Below, in pieces: positions 11,641-24,538 of a DNA stretch of 64,000 bases. The stretch's first letter is position 1, and every line of letters begins with the position of its first letter. The position numbers and the translations under genes are program-made. The stretch comes from Streptomyces rishiriensis (GTDB lineage: Bacteria > Actinomycetota > Actinomycetes > Streptomycetales > Streptomycetaceae): NCBI RefSeq assembly GCF_003112535.1, contig NZ_BEWA01000012.1:744001-808000 (forward strand), in the 5' to 3' direction. The notes beneath the pieces were generated by a model that did no database searches, had not been told where the DNA came from, and was given only the letters and a program-made list of their open reading frames with translations.

Positions 11641-15540
<3,900 letters not shown>

Positions 15541-15650
15541 TATGCGTCAATCCCTCTCAGGGTTGTAAGTCTTGGGGTCTGATACGGGGGTCCCGGGGCC
15601 GGCCGGAGGTTCAGGGATCTTCATCGCCGAACCTCCGGGCCGGACTCCCG

Positions 15651-18600
15651 TCAGACCTCTTCGACGCTGCTCGGCTCGCGCCGGGACAGGTCGATGCCGA
15701 GCTCCTCCGCCGCGCGGAAGACGTCCTCGTCGGTGTCACGCATCTCGATGGACATACCGTCGCTGGACAGCACCTCCACGTTCAGGCAGAGAGACTGCAT
15801 CTCCTTGATGAGCACCTTGAAGGACTCGGGGATGCCGGGCTCGGGGATGTTCTCGCCCTTGACGATGGCCTCGTAGACCTTCACGCGGCCGGTGACGTCG
15901 TCGGACTTGATGGTCAGGAGCTCCTGGAGGGCGTACGCGGCGCCGTATGCCTCCAGCGCCCACACCTCCATCTCACCGAAGCGCTGACCGCCGAACTGCG
16001 CCTTACCGCCCAGCGGCTGCTGGGTGATCATCGAGTACGGACCGGTCGAACGGGCGTGCAGCTTGTCGTCGACCAGGTGGTGCAGCTTCAGGATGTACAT
16101 GTAGCCGACCGAGATCGGGTCCGGGAACGGCTCACCGCTACGGCCGTCGAACATCCGCGCCTTACCGGTCGGGAGCACCATGCGCTCGCCGTCGCGGTTC
16201 GGAATGGTGTGCTGCAGCAGACCGGCGAGCTCGTCCTCACGGGCGCCGTCGAACACCGGGGTGGCGACGTTGGTACCCGGGTCGACCTGGTCGGCGCCGA
16301 TGACCTGCAGGCGCTTGGCCCAGTCGTCGGCGAGCCCGGAGACGTCCCAGCCGCGGCTGGCGAGCCAGCCGAGGTGGATCTCCAGCACCTGTCCCGGGTT
16401 CATTCGGGACGGCACGCCCAGCGGGTTGAGGATGATGTCGACCGGGGTCCCGTCCTCGAGGAACGGCATGTCCTCGATGGGCAGGATCTTGGAGATGACG
16501 CCCTTGTTGCCGTGACGGCCGGCGAGCTTGTCACCGTCCGTGATCTTGCGCTTCTGCGCCACGTAGACACGAACCAGCTGGTTCACGCCCGGCGGCAGCT
16601 CGTCGCCCTCTTCACGGTCGAAGACGCGGACGCCGATGACCTTGCCGATCTCGCCGTGCGGCACCTTCAGCGAGGTGTCACGGACCTCACGGGCCTTCTC
16701 GCCGAAGATCGCGCGCAGCAGGCGCTCCTCCGGGGTCAGCTCGGTCTCGCCCTTGGGCGTGACCTTGCCGACCAGGATGTCGCCGGCGACGACCTCGGCG
16801 CCGATGCGGATGATGCCGCGCTCGTCGAGGTCGGCGAGGACCTCCTCGGAGACGTTCGGGATGTCCCGGGTGATCTCCTCGGGGCCGAGCTTGGTGTCAC
16901 GGGCGTCGACCTCGTGCTCCTCGATGTGGATCGAGGAGAGGACGTCGTCCTGCACGAGGCGCTGCGACAGGATGATCGCGTCCTCGTAGTTGTGACCCTC
17001 CCACGGCATGAACGCCACGAGCAGGTTCTTGCCGAGCGCCATCTCGCCGTTCTCGGTGGCCGGGCCGTCGGCGAGGACCTGACCGGTGATGATCCGGTCG
17101 CCCTCGTTGACGATGACCTTCTGGTTGACCGAGGTGCCCTGGTTGGAGCGCGAGAACTTGGCCAGGCGGTACGTGATGTACGTGCCGTCGTCGTTGGTCG
17201 TGGTGATGTAGTCCGCGGAGACCTCCTGGACCACACCGTCCTTCTCGGCCTTGACCACGTCGCCGGCGTCGACCGCGGAGCGGTACTCCATGCCGGTGCC
17301 GACGAGCGGGGCCTCGCTCTTGATGAGCGGCACGGCCTGACGCATCATGTTCGCGCCCATGAGGGCACGGTTGGCGTCGTCGTGCTCGAGGAACGGGATC
17401 ATGGCGGTCGCGACCGACACCATCTGGCGCGGCGAGACGTCCATGTAGTCCACGTCGTCACCGGGGACGTAGTCGACCTCGCCGCCACGACGGCGGACCA
17501 GGACGCGGTTCTCGGTGAAGCGCATGTCGTCGTCGAGCGTGGCGTTGGCCTGCGCGATGACGAACCGGTCCTCCTCGTCGGCCGTGAGGTAGTCGACCTC
17601 GTCGGTGACGATGCCGTCGGTGACCCGGCGGTACGGCGTCTCGACGAAGCCGAACGCGTTGACCCGGCCGTAGGAGGCGAGCGAACCGATCAGACCGATG
17701 TTCGGGCCTTCGGGCGTCTCGATCGGGCACATGCGTCCGTAGTGGGACGGGTGCACGTCACGGACCTCGAAGCCGGCCCGCTCACGCGAGAGACCACCCG
17801 GACCGAGCGCCGACAGACGGCGCTTGTGGGTGAGCCCCGACAGCGGGTTGTTCTGGTCCATGAACTGCGACAGCTGGCTGGTGCCGAAGAACTCCTTGAT
17901 GGAGGCGACGACCGGCCGGATGTTGATCAGGGTCTGCGGCGTGATCGCCTCGACGTCCTGGGTCGTCATCCGCTCGCGGACGACTCGCTCCATACGCGCC
18001 AGACCCGTGCGGACCTGGTTCTGGATGAGCTCGCCCACGCTGCGCAGACGACGGTTGCCGAAGTGGTCGATGTCGTCGGTCTCGACGACGATCGTGGTGC
18101 CGTTGTCCGCACCCGTCTCGGTCTCGCCGGCGTGCAGCTTGACCAGGTACTTGATCGTCGAGATGACGTCCTCGACGGTCAGGACGCCCGCGTCGAGCGG
18201 AGCGTCCGCACCCAGCTTCTTGTTGACCTTGTAGCGGCCGACCTTCGCGAGGTCGTAGCGCTTGGGGTTGAAGTAAAGGTTCTCAAGAAGCGTCTGCGCG
18301 GCCTCACGCGTGGGGGGCTCGCCCGGACGCAGCTTGCGGTAGATGTCCAGCAGCGCGTCGTCCTGGCCCTGGGTGTGGTCCTTCTCCAGGGTGGCGCGCA
18401 TGGACTCGTACTCGCCGAACTCCTCGAGGATCTGCTCGGTGGTCCAGCCGAGAGCCTTCAGGAGGACGGTGACGGACTGCTTGCGCTTGCGGTCGATGCG
18501 GACACCGACCATGTCGCGCTTGTCGATCTCCATCTCCAGCCAGGCGCCCCGGGAGGGGATGATCTTGGCGGAGAAGATGTCCTTGTCGGACGTCTTGTCG

Positions 18601-19136
18601 ATCGAGGAGTCGAAGTAGACGCCCGGCGAACGGACCAGCTGCGACACCACGACACGCTCGGTGCCGTTGATGACGAAGGTGCCCTTGTTGGTCATGAGCG
18701 GGAAGTCGCCCATGAAGACCGTCTGGGACTTGATCTCGCCGGTCTCGTTGTTGGTGAACTCGGCCGTCACGAAGAGCGGGGCCGCGTACGTGAAGTCACG
18801 GTCCTTGCACTCGTCGATGCTGTTCTTCGGCGGCTCGAAACGGTGGTCGCGGAAAGTCAGCGACATCGACCCGGAGAAGTCCTCGATCGGAGAGATCTCC
18901 TCGAAGATCTCCTCCAGACCCGACTTCGTGGGGACGTCCTGACCGGACTCGAGAGCCGCCTCGACCCGACTCTGCCAGGCGGTGTTCCCGAGCAGCCAGT
19001 CAAAGCTCTCGGTCTGCAGCGCGAGCAGGTTGGGAACCTCGAGGGGCTCCTTGATCTTTGCAAAGGAGATGCGCAGCGGGGCAGTGCTGGCGGCGTTGTT
19101 CGTATTCGCGGTCGAGGCGTTGCGCGAGGCGGCCAA
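15651..19136 (-). CDS. rpoB: DNA-directed RNA polymerase subunit beta
   Basis: 1161 residues from a TTG start at 19136 (LAASRNASTANTN...), preceded by GGAAGGA at proper spacing; this matches the usual Streptomyces length better than the longer frame opening at 19196. The rifampicin-resistance region FFGTSQLSQFMDQNNPLSGL followed by THKRRLSALGPGGL is wild type, suggesting a rifampicin-sensitive enzyme. The C-terminal clamp segment GGKAQFGGQRFGEMEVWALE is intact. It is the first gene of rpoBC, with its own promoter at 19318-19346. Confidence 0.97.
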   Translation of the reverse strand: MAASRNASTANTNNAASTAPLRISFAKIKEPLEVPNLLALQTESFDWLLGNTAWQSRVEAALESGQDVPTKSGLEEIFEEISPIEDFSGSMSLTFRDHRFEPPKNSIDECKDRDFTYAAPLFVTAEFTNNETGEIKSQTVFMGDFPLMTNKGTFVINGTERVVVSQLVRSPGVYFDSSIDKTSDKDIFSAKIIPSRGAWLEMEIDKRDMVGVRIDRKRKQSVTVLLKALGWTTEQILEEFGEYESMRATLEKDHTQGQDDALLDIYRKLRPGEPPTREAAQTLLENLYFNPKRYDLAKVGRYKVNKKLGADAPLDAGVLTVEDVISTIKYLVKLHAGETETGADNGTTIVVETDDIDHFGNRRLRSVGELIQNQVRTGLARMERVVRERMTTQDVEAITPQTLINIRPVVASIKEFFGTSQLSQFMDQNNPLSGLTHKRRLSALGPGGLSRERAGFEVRDVHPSHYGRMCPIETPEGPNIGLIGSLASYGRVNAFGFVETPYRRVTDGIVTDEVDYLTADEEDRFVIAQANATLDDDMRFTENRVLVRRRGGEVDYVPGDDVDYMDVSPRQMVSVATAMIPFLEHDDANRALMGANMMRQAVPLIKSEAPLVGTGMEYRSAVDAGDVVKAEKDGVVQEVSADYITTTNDDGTYITYRLAKFSRSNQGTSVNQKVIVNEGDRIITGQVLADGPATENGEMALGKNLLVAFMPWEGHNYEDAIILSQRLVQDDVLSSIHIEEHEVDARDTKLGPEEITRDIPNVSEEVLADLDERGIIRIGAEVVAGDILVGKVTPKGETELTPEERLLRAIFGEKAREVRDTSLKVPHGEIGKVIGVRVFDREEGDELPPGVNQLVRVYVAQKRKITDGDKLAGRHGNKGVISKILPIEDMPFLEDGTPVDIILNPLGVPSRMNPGQVLEIHLGWLASRGWDVSGLADDWAKRLQVIGADQVDPGTNVATPVFDGAREDELAGLLQHTIPNRDGERMVLPTGKARMFDGRSGEPFPDPISVGYMYILKLHHLVDDKLHARSTGPYSMITQQPLGGKAQFGGQRFGEMEVWALEAYGAAYALQELLTIKSDDVTGRVKVYEAIVKGENIPEPGIPESFKVLIKEMQSLCLNVEVLSSDGMSIEMRDTDEDVFRAAEELGIDLSRREPSSVEEV

Positions 19137-19317
19137 GAGGGGGTCCTTCCGAGGGCTCGGACTCACTACGCGCGTACCGGCCCCTCTCTCGCGCACGGAG
19201 ACAGACAGATCCCGATCTGACAGTTGGCCAGGTGGGAGACGTCTGATCGTCCGGGTTCAAGGGAGGGCATGCCCCTGGTGACGGGCAGGGGACAGCTAAC
19301 AGGCAGCGCAAAGGGTC

Positions 19318-19346
19318 AGTGTAGCCACTTGGCACACTGATGTCCA
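19318..19346 (-). promoter_or_regulatory. rpoB promoter
   Basis: Minus strand TGGACA (19346-19341), 17-bp spacer, TACACT (19323-19318). The resulting leader is about 175 nt to the TTG start. Together with the hairpin at 19606-19641 this suggests that rpoBC is transcribed partly independently of rplJL. The rest of 19347-19600 shows no gene. Confidence 0.65.
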
Positions 19347-19605
19347 GTGCGGGTTATTCGCGACCCTCGTGGTTCTCAACGCCCTCGGTCCGGTAGTCCT
19401 CAACGCACGGTGATACTGCCCTCTTCGTCGTCGATCCATGCCTCGGATGCGGATCGTTGTGACGACGCGTCCTGAGAATTGCGCGCTGCGTGCGGTTCGT
19501 CAAGGCCCCCCTGCGTGAACCGGGGCGCTCTGGGACACGACGAAGATCACCATACCCCCCGCTCAGAGGGGTGCAAGGCAACCGTGGCCGCACCCCTGGG
19601 AACGA

Positions 19606-19641
19606 CGAAGAGCGACCACCCAGATGGATGATCGCTCTTCG
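19606..19641 (-). terminator. hairpin downstream of rplL
   Basis: CGAAGAGCGA pairs with TCGCTCTTCG around a 16-nt loop, 72 bp after the rplL stop. In E. coli the rplL-rpoB gap holds an attenuator; this could have the same role, letting some polymerase through to rpoBC. Confidence 0.65.
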
Positions 19642-19712
19642 GTGCGTGGGCGTTACAGCCCCCGGAGGGGCAGTTTCAGCCTCCGCTCGCGGTCGTCGCC
19701 GACCGCGGGGTG

Positions 19713-20093
19713 TTACTTGACCTCGACCGAGGCGCCGGCGGCCTTGAGGGACTCGGCGGCCTTCTCAGCGGCCTCCTTGGCGACCTTCTCGAGAACGGGC
19801 TTCGGAGCGCCGTCCACGAGGTCCTTGGCCTCCTTCAGACCCAGGGAGGTCAGCTCGCGCACGACCTTGATGACCTGGATCTTCTTCTCGCCGGCGCCGG
19901 TGAGGATGACGTCGAACTCGTCCTGCTCCTCAGCAGCCTCGACCGGGGCGCCCGGGGCGGCGGGACCGGCGACGGCGACCGCGGCGGCGGCGGTGACGTC
20001 GAACTTCGCCTCGAACGCCTTCACGAACTCGGAGAGCTGGATGAGGGTCATGCCCTCGAACTCGGCGAGCAGTTCGTCCTGGGTGAGAGCCAT
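19713..20093 (-). CDS. rplL: 50S ribosomal protein L7/L12
   Basis: 126 residues. L12 dimers form the flexible stalk that recruits translational GTPases. N-terminal dimerisation domain MALTQDELLAEFEGMTLIQL, an Ala/Pro-rich hinge (about 35-55), and the C-terminal domain with EKKIQVIKVVRELTSLGLKE and the end AAESLKAAGASVEVK are all clear. It is 125 bp after rplJ in the same operon. Confidence 0.97.
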   Translation of the reverse strand: MALTQDELLAEFEGMTLIQLSEFVKAFEAKFDVTAAAAVAVAGPAAPGAPVEAAEEQDEFDVILTGAGEKKIQVIKVVRELTSLGLKEAKDLVDGAPKPVLEKVAKEAAEKAAESLKAAGASVEVK

Positions 20094-20218
20094 GACGGCT
20101 TTCCTTCCACTAATTCGGCTGGTGCCGGTATGTACATGTCTGGCGGGCGTACGTTCGGCCCGCTACGACCGCTGCTTCAGGCGGGCTGCCTCAGGCGGCG
20201 GTCATTTCGGGAGCCGAA

Positions 20219-20749
20219 TTACTCGGCACCGCCCTGCTCGGCCTGCTTGGCACGAAGAGCGTCCACGGTGCGGACGAGCTTCGAGGGAAGCGCCTGGAAG
20301 AGCTGAGCAGCCTGAGTCTGCTTACCCTTGAAGGCACCCGCCAGCTTGCTGAGCAGAACCTCGCGGGACTCGAGGTCCGCAAGCTTCTTGATCTCGTCGG
20401 CGGACAGCGCCTTGCCGTCAAGGACGCCGCCCTTGATGACGAGGTTCGGGTTGTCCTTGGCGAAGTCACGAAGACCCTTCGCCGACTCCACCGGGTCACC
20501 GGTGATGAAGGCGACCGCCGTCGGACCGTTGAAAAGGTCGTCCAGCGTGTTGATCCCGGCCTCGTTGGCCGCAATCTTGGTCAGCGTGTTCTTCACCACG
20601 GCGTACTGGGCGTTCTCACCGAGCGAACGACGCAGCGTCTTGAGCTGCGCCACGGTGAGACCCCGGTACTCGGTCAGCACGGCGGCGTTCGAGCTGCGGA
20701 ACGACTCCGTCAGCTCGGCTACCGCGGCAGCCTTGTCGGGCCTTGCCAT
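20219..20749 (-). CDS. rplJ: 50S ribosomal protein L10
   Basis: 176 residues from the ATG at 20749, which has GGAAGGAGG upstream; the open frame runs further back but without L10 sequence. MARPDKAAAVAELTESFRSS at the start and LTEYRGLTVAQLKTLRRSLG are typical. L10 anchors L12 dimers through its C-terminal helix (here ending VRTVDALRAKQAEQGGAE). In many bacteria the L10-L12 complex binds its own mRNA leader; a structured leader lies at 20750-20940. Confidence 0.96.
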   Translation of the reverse strand: MARPDKAAAVAELTESFRSSNAAVLTEYRGLTVAQLKTLRRSLGENAQYAVVKNTLTKIAANEAGINTLDDLFNGPTAVAFITGDPVESAKGLRDFAKDNPNLVIKGGVLDGKALSADEIKKLADLESREVLLSKLAGAFKGKQTQAAQLFQALPSKLVRTVDALRAKQAEQGGAE

Positions 20750-20807
20750 GAGCGTCGGCCTCCTTCCGGGTGATGAGGACCGCTCAGAAGGGGCTGTGAC
20801 AGACGAA

Positions 20808-20834
20808 ACGCCCCGGCGCAGGCGCACGGGGCGT
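20808..20834 (-). promoter_or_regulatory. hairpin in the rplJ leader, possible attenuator
   Basis: ACGCCCCG and CGGGGCGT flank an 11-nt loop; on the minus strand the stem is followed by TTTCGTCTGT. It lies 60 nt before the rplJ start, at the 3' end of a leader that also contains a conserved-looking GGGAGAAAUCCUCCC-like stretch (about 20857-20872). An L10 leader autoregulatory site is expected here from other bacteria; the precise fold was not computed. Confidence 0.5.
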
Positions 20835-21034
20835 AGCTCGACCGCAAGAATTCCGTGGGAGGATTTCTCTCGGGAGCACATCCACTGACACCTGCGCGGG
20901 TCGTCCGCATTGCAGCGGATCCTTCGGCCACCGCCCCCTCTTGCGAGAGCACGGCAACGACCAGCGGTCTTTGGCTTCTCGTGGAGACTACGTGAACCGG
21001 TCGCCGTCAAGCAAATCCGCCCGTACGGACGCCG

Positions 21035-21862
21035 TCAGCGGCCGGCCTTCTTCAGTTCCTCGGCCATGTCCACGGTGTCCGAGGCGGGCGGGGCCTTCAC
21101 GGTCACGGGCTTGCCGAAGTCGGTGAACGTGAGGGTGAGGTCGAGCTGGCCGTGCCGCCCGAAGCCCTGCATGCGCAGCTGCCGTGTGCGGTCCTGGGCA
21201 TCGGCCCAGAGGTCCATGGTGAGCTCGTCGACGCCCAGCTTCTCGTACTGGGCAAGGCTCTTCTCGGTCCGCTGCCGGACGTTCGTCTCGTCGTCCTTGT
21301 ACGCGGCGCGGATGGCGTCGAGGGTGGCGGTGCCCGTGTAGTGGGTGGTGCTGACGCCCCCGACGGTCTCGGCCCCGGCCTTCTTCAGGTCGTCTGCCGC
21401 GGCGAGGAACCCGCTCTCGTGGGAGGGGTTGTCGCGGACCCGGTCCACCATCGTGCCCGTGTCGGCCTTGATGCCGCTCGGGGTGGCGGAGTGGCCCGGC
21501 GCGCCGAACTTGATCCAGTGCTTGCCGCCCTGGCCGGGCTGGTCGCTGCCCACGTACAGCACCCCGCCGACCACCCGGAACTCTCCGGTGCCTCGGTCGG
21601 CCCCGCTGAGCACGGTCGACTTCAGGCTCATCGCCGGCGGCCTGACGCCGATCGCGGCCTCCCCCGTGATCCGGCCCTCCTCCGGCGTCCGGCCGGTCAT
21701 CCGGTAGCGCAGGGAGACGGGCTCCTCCGCCTTCCGGGCGACCCGGGCGACGGCCGCCGCGGCGGCCGAGTCACCCCCGCCCCCGCCCCCGGAGTCGCCC
21801 ACCGCCGCACAGCCGGTGACCAGCAGCGCGGACAGCCCGAGGACACCCACGGAAGACCTCAT
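21035..21862 (-). CDS. lipoprotein, LppX/LprG-like fold suspected
   Basis: 275 residues with a lipoprotein signal peptide: MRSSVGVLGLSALLVTGCAA, lipobox LVTGC with Cys18 the acylated residue. The mature part starts with a Gly/Ala linker, then sequence with alternating beta-type segments (SLRYRMTGRTPEEGRITGEA, GGKHWIKFGAP, GVSTTHYTGT, LTMDLWADAQDRTRQLRM) as in the large actinobacterial lipoprotein family related to LppX/LprAFG, which carry lipids across the cell wall. It is similar in plan to the next gene. It sits between two ribosomal-protein operons. Function not known. Confidence 0.8.
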   Translation of the reverse strand: MRSSVGVLGLSALLVTGCAAVGDSGGGGGGDSAAAAAVARVARKAEEPVSLRYRMTGRTPEEGRITGEAAIGVRPPAMSLKSTVLSGADRGTGEFRVVGGVLYVGSDQPGQGGKHWIKFGAPGHSATPSGIKADTGTMVDRVRDNPSHESGFLAAADDLKKAGAETVGGVSTTHYTGTATLDAIRAAYKDDETNVRQRTEKSLAQYEKLGVDELTMDLWADAQDRTRQLRMQGFGRHGQLDLTLTFTDFGKPVTVKAPPASDTVDMAEELKKAGR

Positions 21863-21870
21863 TCAACTTC

Positions 21871-22014
21871 CCCCAGAACCCGGACCGCGGCACTCGTACA
21901 GAGAACTCACGCACGGCACTCACGCACGGAACTCGCGCACCGAGCACGTGGAGAACTCACGCGGAGGCCCCGCACAGAGAACACACGGTCGCATCACAGC
22001 AAGACCGTGAAGGT
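21871..22014. repeat. degenerate direct repeats between the two lipoprotein genes
   Basis: Imperfect repeats of ACTCACGCACGG and GAACTCACGC type occur several times (about 21900-21965). No open frame or terminator-like hairpin was seen. Meaning unknown. Confidence 0.45.
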
Positions 22015-22044
22015 ATCCCAGGCAGGCGGTGAGGGTCTCGTGGA

Positions 22045-22983
22045 TTACGAGCCGCTTCCCGCTCTCTGCTGCCGCACCAGCTCCGTGAAGTCCGCGGTGT
22101 CGGCCGCCGGGGGCTCCTTGGGCGAGACCTCGGTGCCGTAGTCGGTGTAGTAGGCGGTCTGGGTGTAGCCGCCCTGCGCCGTCTGGCCCCGCTCCACCTT
22201 CTTCACCAGCAGGTCCCGGCCGTCGACCCAGATGTCGACCGTCTCGGTGGTCACGCCGGCCTGTTCCAGCGTCTTCTTCAGGTCGTCGAGCTGGCCGCGG
22301 CTGAGGTTGGAGTTCTGCCGGGCGAGGTCGGCCACCTCGACCGTCCCCGCGTAGTGCGTGGTGTTCTGGCCCCGCACCTTCTCCGTGCCGACCTGGCGCA
22401 CGTCCCCCGAGGCCAGCAGCAGCTTGACCGACTGGTTGGGGGTGGTGTGGGTCATCTGGTCCTTCAGATACGCGCCGGAGCCGCCGGCGAGGCTCTTCAG
22501 ATCGTCGTACGCGTACTTGATCCAGTGCCTGCCGCCGGTCTGCCGCGCGAAGGCGTCGCCCATCCTGGCGTAGTACGCGTCGGGCAGATAGCGGGCCTGC
22601 ATCGACGTCGTGCCCAGCTGGCGCATCGTGTCGGCGATGGTGCCGCCGGTGTACGTGATGGTGAGGGCGCCGGTGAGACCGTCCCCCCAGCCGAGGGCGC
22701 CGTCGGCGGTCATCGACATCAGCGAGCCGATGGTCGTGCTGGACTCGACCTTCGCCGAGTCGGCGCCGTCGGTGGACTTCTCGGCGGTGCGCAGGGCCGC
22801 GACAGGGCTCAGCCGCGGGCTGCCCTCCCCGCCCTCACCGGAGCCCCCGGAGCCGCCTGACCCGGCGGAACCCCCGGACCCCCCGGACCCCCCGGACCCC
22901 CCGGACCCGCAGGCCGTCACCCCCGCGAACAGCGTCACAGCAACGATCGACAGCCCCACCCGGCGCACGGTCTCCCGCCTCAT
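22045..22983 (-). CDS. lipoprotein with Gly-Ser linker, paralogue of the gene at 21035
   Basis: 312 residues from the ATG at 22983 (MRRETVRRVGLSIVAVTLFA), preceded by a G-rich ribosome-binding site. The lipobox is VTAC, followed by a linker of GGS repeats (about residues 24-50) that would hold the folded domain away from the membrane. The domain shares motifs with its neighbour: HWIKYAYDDLKSL, NTTHYAGTVEVADL, ETVDIWVDGRDLLVKKVERG. So the two probably arose by duplication. A lipid- or ligand-carrying role is inferred from the fold family only. Confidence 0.8.
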   Translation of the reverse strand: MRRETVRRVGLSIVAVTLFAGVTACGSGGSGGSGGSGGSAGSGGSGGSGEGGEGSPRLSPVAALRTAEKSTDGADSAKVESSTTIGSLMSMTADGALGWGDGLTGALTITYTGGTIADTMRQLGTTSMQARYLPDAYYARMGDAFARQTGGRHWIKYAYDDLKSLAGGSGAYLKDQMTHTTPNQSVKLLLASGDVRQVGTEKVRGQNTTHYAGTVEVADLARQNSNLSRGQLDDLKKTLEQAGVTTETVDIWVDGRDLLVKKVERGQTAQGGYTQTAYYTDYGTEVSPKEPPAADTADFTELVRQQRAGSGS

Positions 22984-23065
22984 TCGCCCACCCCCCAGAT
23001 TCCCGTGACTGCACGCTAACGCACGGCACTGACAGCCGTACGGGAAAGCGGCGTACGGCAAAAGG

Positions 23066-23102
23066 GACGAGCCCCGCACCTCGAAAGGTTGCGGGGCTCG
23101 TC
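23066..23102 (-). terminator. rplA terminator
   Basis: GACGAGCCCCGCA pairs with TGCGGGGCTCGTC (13 bp, 11-nt loop). On the minus strand the stem is followed by CCCTTTTGCC, a short U-tract. It is 25 bp past the rplA stop. Confidence 0.85.
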
Positions 23103-23127
23103 ACCGACTGAGGGTGAGCTGTGAGGC

Positions 23128-23853
23128 TCAGACCGCGGCCGGGTCCTCCTCGACGAGAAGGTTGCGGGTGCGGTTCGGGTCGACCGGGACGCCGGGGCCG
23201 ATCGTGGTGCTGATCGCGGCCTTCTTGATGTAGCGGCCCTTGGCGGCGGACGGCTTCAGACGGAGGATCTCCTCCAGCGCCGCGCCGTAGTTCTCCACCA
23301 GCTTCTCGTCGTCGAAGGACGACTTGCCGATGATGAAGTGCAGGTTCGAGTGCTTGTCGACGCGGAACTCGATCTTGCCACCCTTGATCTCGGTGACGGC
23401 CTTGGCCACGTCGGGGGTGACGGTGCCGGTCTTCGGGTTCGGCATCAGACCACGCGGACCGAGCACGCGGCCGAGGCGGCCGACCTTGCCCATGAGGTCC
23501 GGGGTGGCGACGACGGCGTCGAAGTCCAGACGGCCCTTCGCGACCTCGTCGATCAGTTCGTCGGAGCCGACGATGTCGGCGCCCGCGGCCTCTGCGGCCG
23601 CAGCACGGTCACCGGTCGCGAAGACCAGGACCCGGGCGGTCTTGCCGGTGCCGTGCGGCAGGTTCACGGTGCCACGGACCATCTGGTCGGCCTTGCGCGG
23701 GTCGACACCCAGGCGGAAGGCGACCTCGACGGTGCCGTCGAACTTGCTCGTGGAGGTCTCCTTGGCGAGACGGACGGCCTCGAGCGGGGCGTAGAGCTTC
23801 TCCCGGTCGATCTTGGCGTCCGCAGCGCGGAGAGACTTGCTGCGCTTGCTCAC
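23128..23853 (-). CDS. rplA: 50S ribosomal protein L1
   Basis: 241 residues from the GTG at 23853 (SKRSKSLRAADAKIDREKLY), with AGGAGC upstream; this is the usual Streptomyces length. L1 binds 23S rRNA at the stalk next to the E site. Conserved parts: VEVAFRLGVDPRKADQMVRG, RGLMPNPKTGTVTPDVAKAV and the C-terminal SAAKGRYIKKAAISTTIGPG. It is 80 bp after rplK and ends at a strong terminator. Confidence 0.96.
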   Translation of the reverse strand: MSKRSKSLRAADAKIDREKLYAPLEAVRLAKETSTSKFDGTVEVAFRLGVDPRKADQMVRGTVNLPHGTGKTARVLVFATGDRAAAAEAAGADIVGSDELIDEVAKGRLDFDAVVATPDLMGKVGRLGRVLGPRGLMPNPKTGTVTPDVAKAVTEIKGGKIEFRVDKHSNLHFIIGKSSFDDEKLVENYGAALEEILRLKPSAAKGRYIKKAAISTTIGPGVPVDPNRTRNLLVEEDPAAV

Positions 23854-23933
23854 TACTGCTCCTGGTGATTCTGAGGAGTCGTGGTCCGGGCCGAGCAGGC
23901 CCTTCCACACTTCTGCTGGTACGGGGGGTGAGG

Positions 23934-24368
23934 TCAGCCCTCGACGGTGATGCCCATGGAACGGGCGGTGCCGGCGATGATCTTCGACGCGGCGTCCAGG
24001 TCGTTGGCGTTCAGGTCGGGCAGCTTGGTCGTGGCGATCTCACGGACCTGCGCCTGAGTGATCTTGGCGACCTTGGTCTTGTGCGGCTCGCCAGAGCCCT
24101 TCTCGACACCCGCGGCCTTGAGGATCATCTTCGCGGCCGGCGGCGTCTTGGTGATGAAGGTGAAGGAACGGTCCTCGTAGACCGTGATCTCCACCGGGAT
24201 CACCCAGCCACGCTGCGACTCGGTCGCGGCGTTGTAGGCCTTGCAGAACTCCATGATGTTGACGCCGTGCTGGCCGAGCGCGGGGCCGACCGGCGGGGCC
24301 GGGTTCGCCGCACCGGCGTTGATCTGGAGCTTGATGAGCCCCGTGACCTTCTTCTTCTTGGGAGGCAT
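23934..24368 (-). CDS. rplK: 50S ribosomal protein L11
   Basis: 144 residues, [20 protein letters not shown] at the start, the proline-rich [20 protein letters not shown] segment and a C-terminal rRNA-binding domain ending [12 protein letters not shown]11 is part of the GTPase-associated centre, needed for stringent response by RelA and target region of thiostrepton-type antibiotics. It begins a unit separate from nusG, since a terminator lies between them. Confidence 0.97.
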
Positions 24369-24477
24369 TGCTCTCTCCGGGTCCTAGTGAGAGTTTTTCA
24401 GCCGTCCGGTCCGGATGATCCGGATGGAGGCATACCGCACAACGATAACGGGTATCCATGCGCGGCCAAAAACCGAG

Positions 24478-24512
24478 CAGGTCAGGCGAGCTGTGACAGC
24501 CCGCCTGACCTG
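24478..24512 (-). terminator. nusG terminator
   Basis: CAGGTCAGGCG pairs perfectly with CGCCTGACCTG (11 bp, 13-nt loop); on the minus strand the stem is followed by CTCGGTTTTTGG. Lies 27 bp past the nusG stop and separates secE-nusG from rplK-rplA. Confidence 0.88.
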
Positions 24513-24538
24513 TTCGGAGGCGTGGGTTCCAGAAGGAG

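Noticed and set aside
16056..19220. 1054-codon open frame opposite rpoB, and similar ones opposite fusA and tuf
   Set aside because: Same composition effect; Asp/Val/Leu/Arg-rich shadow sequence without domains.
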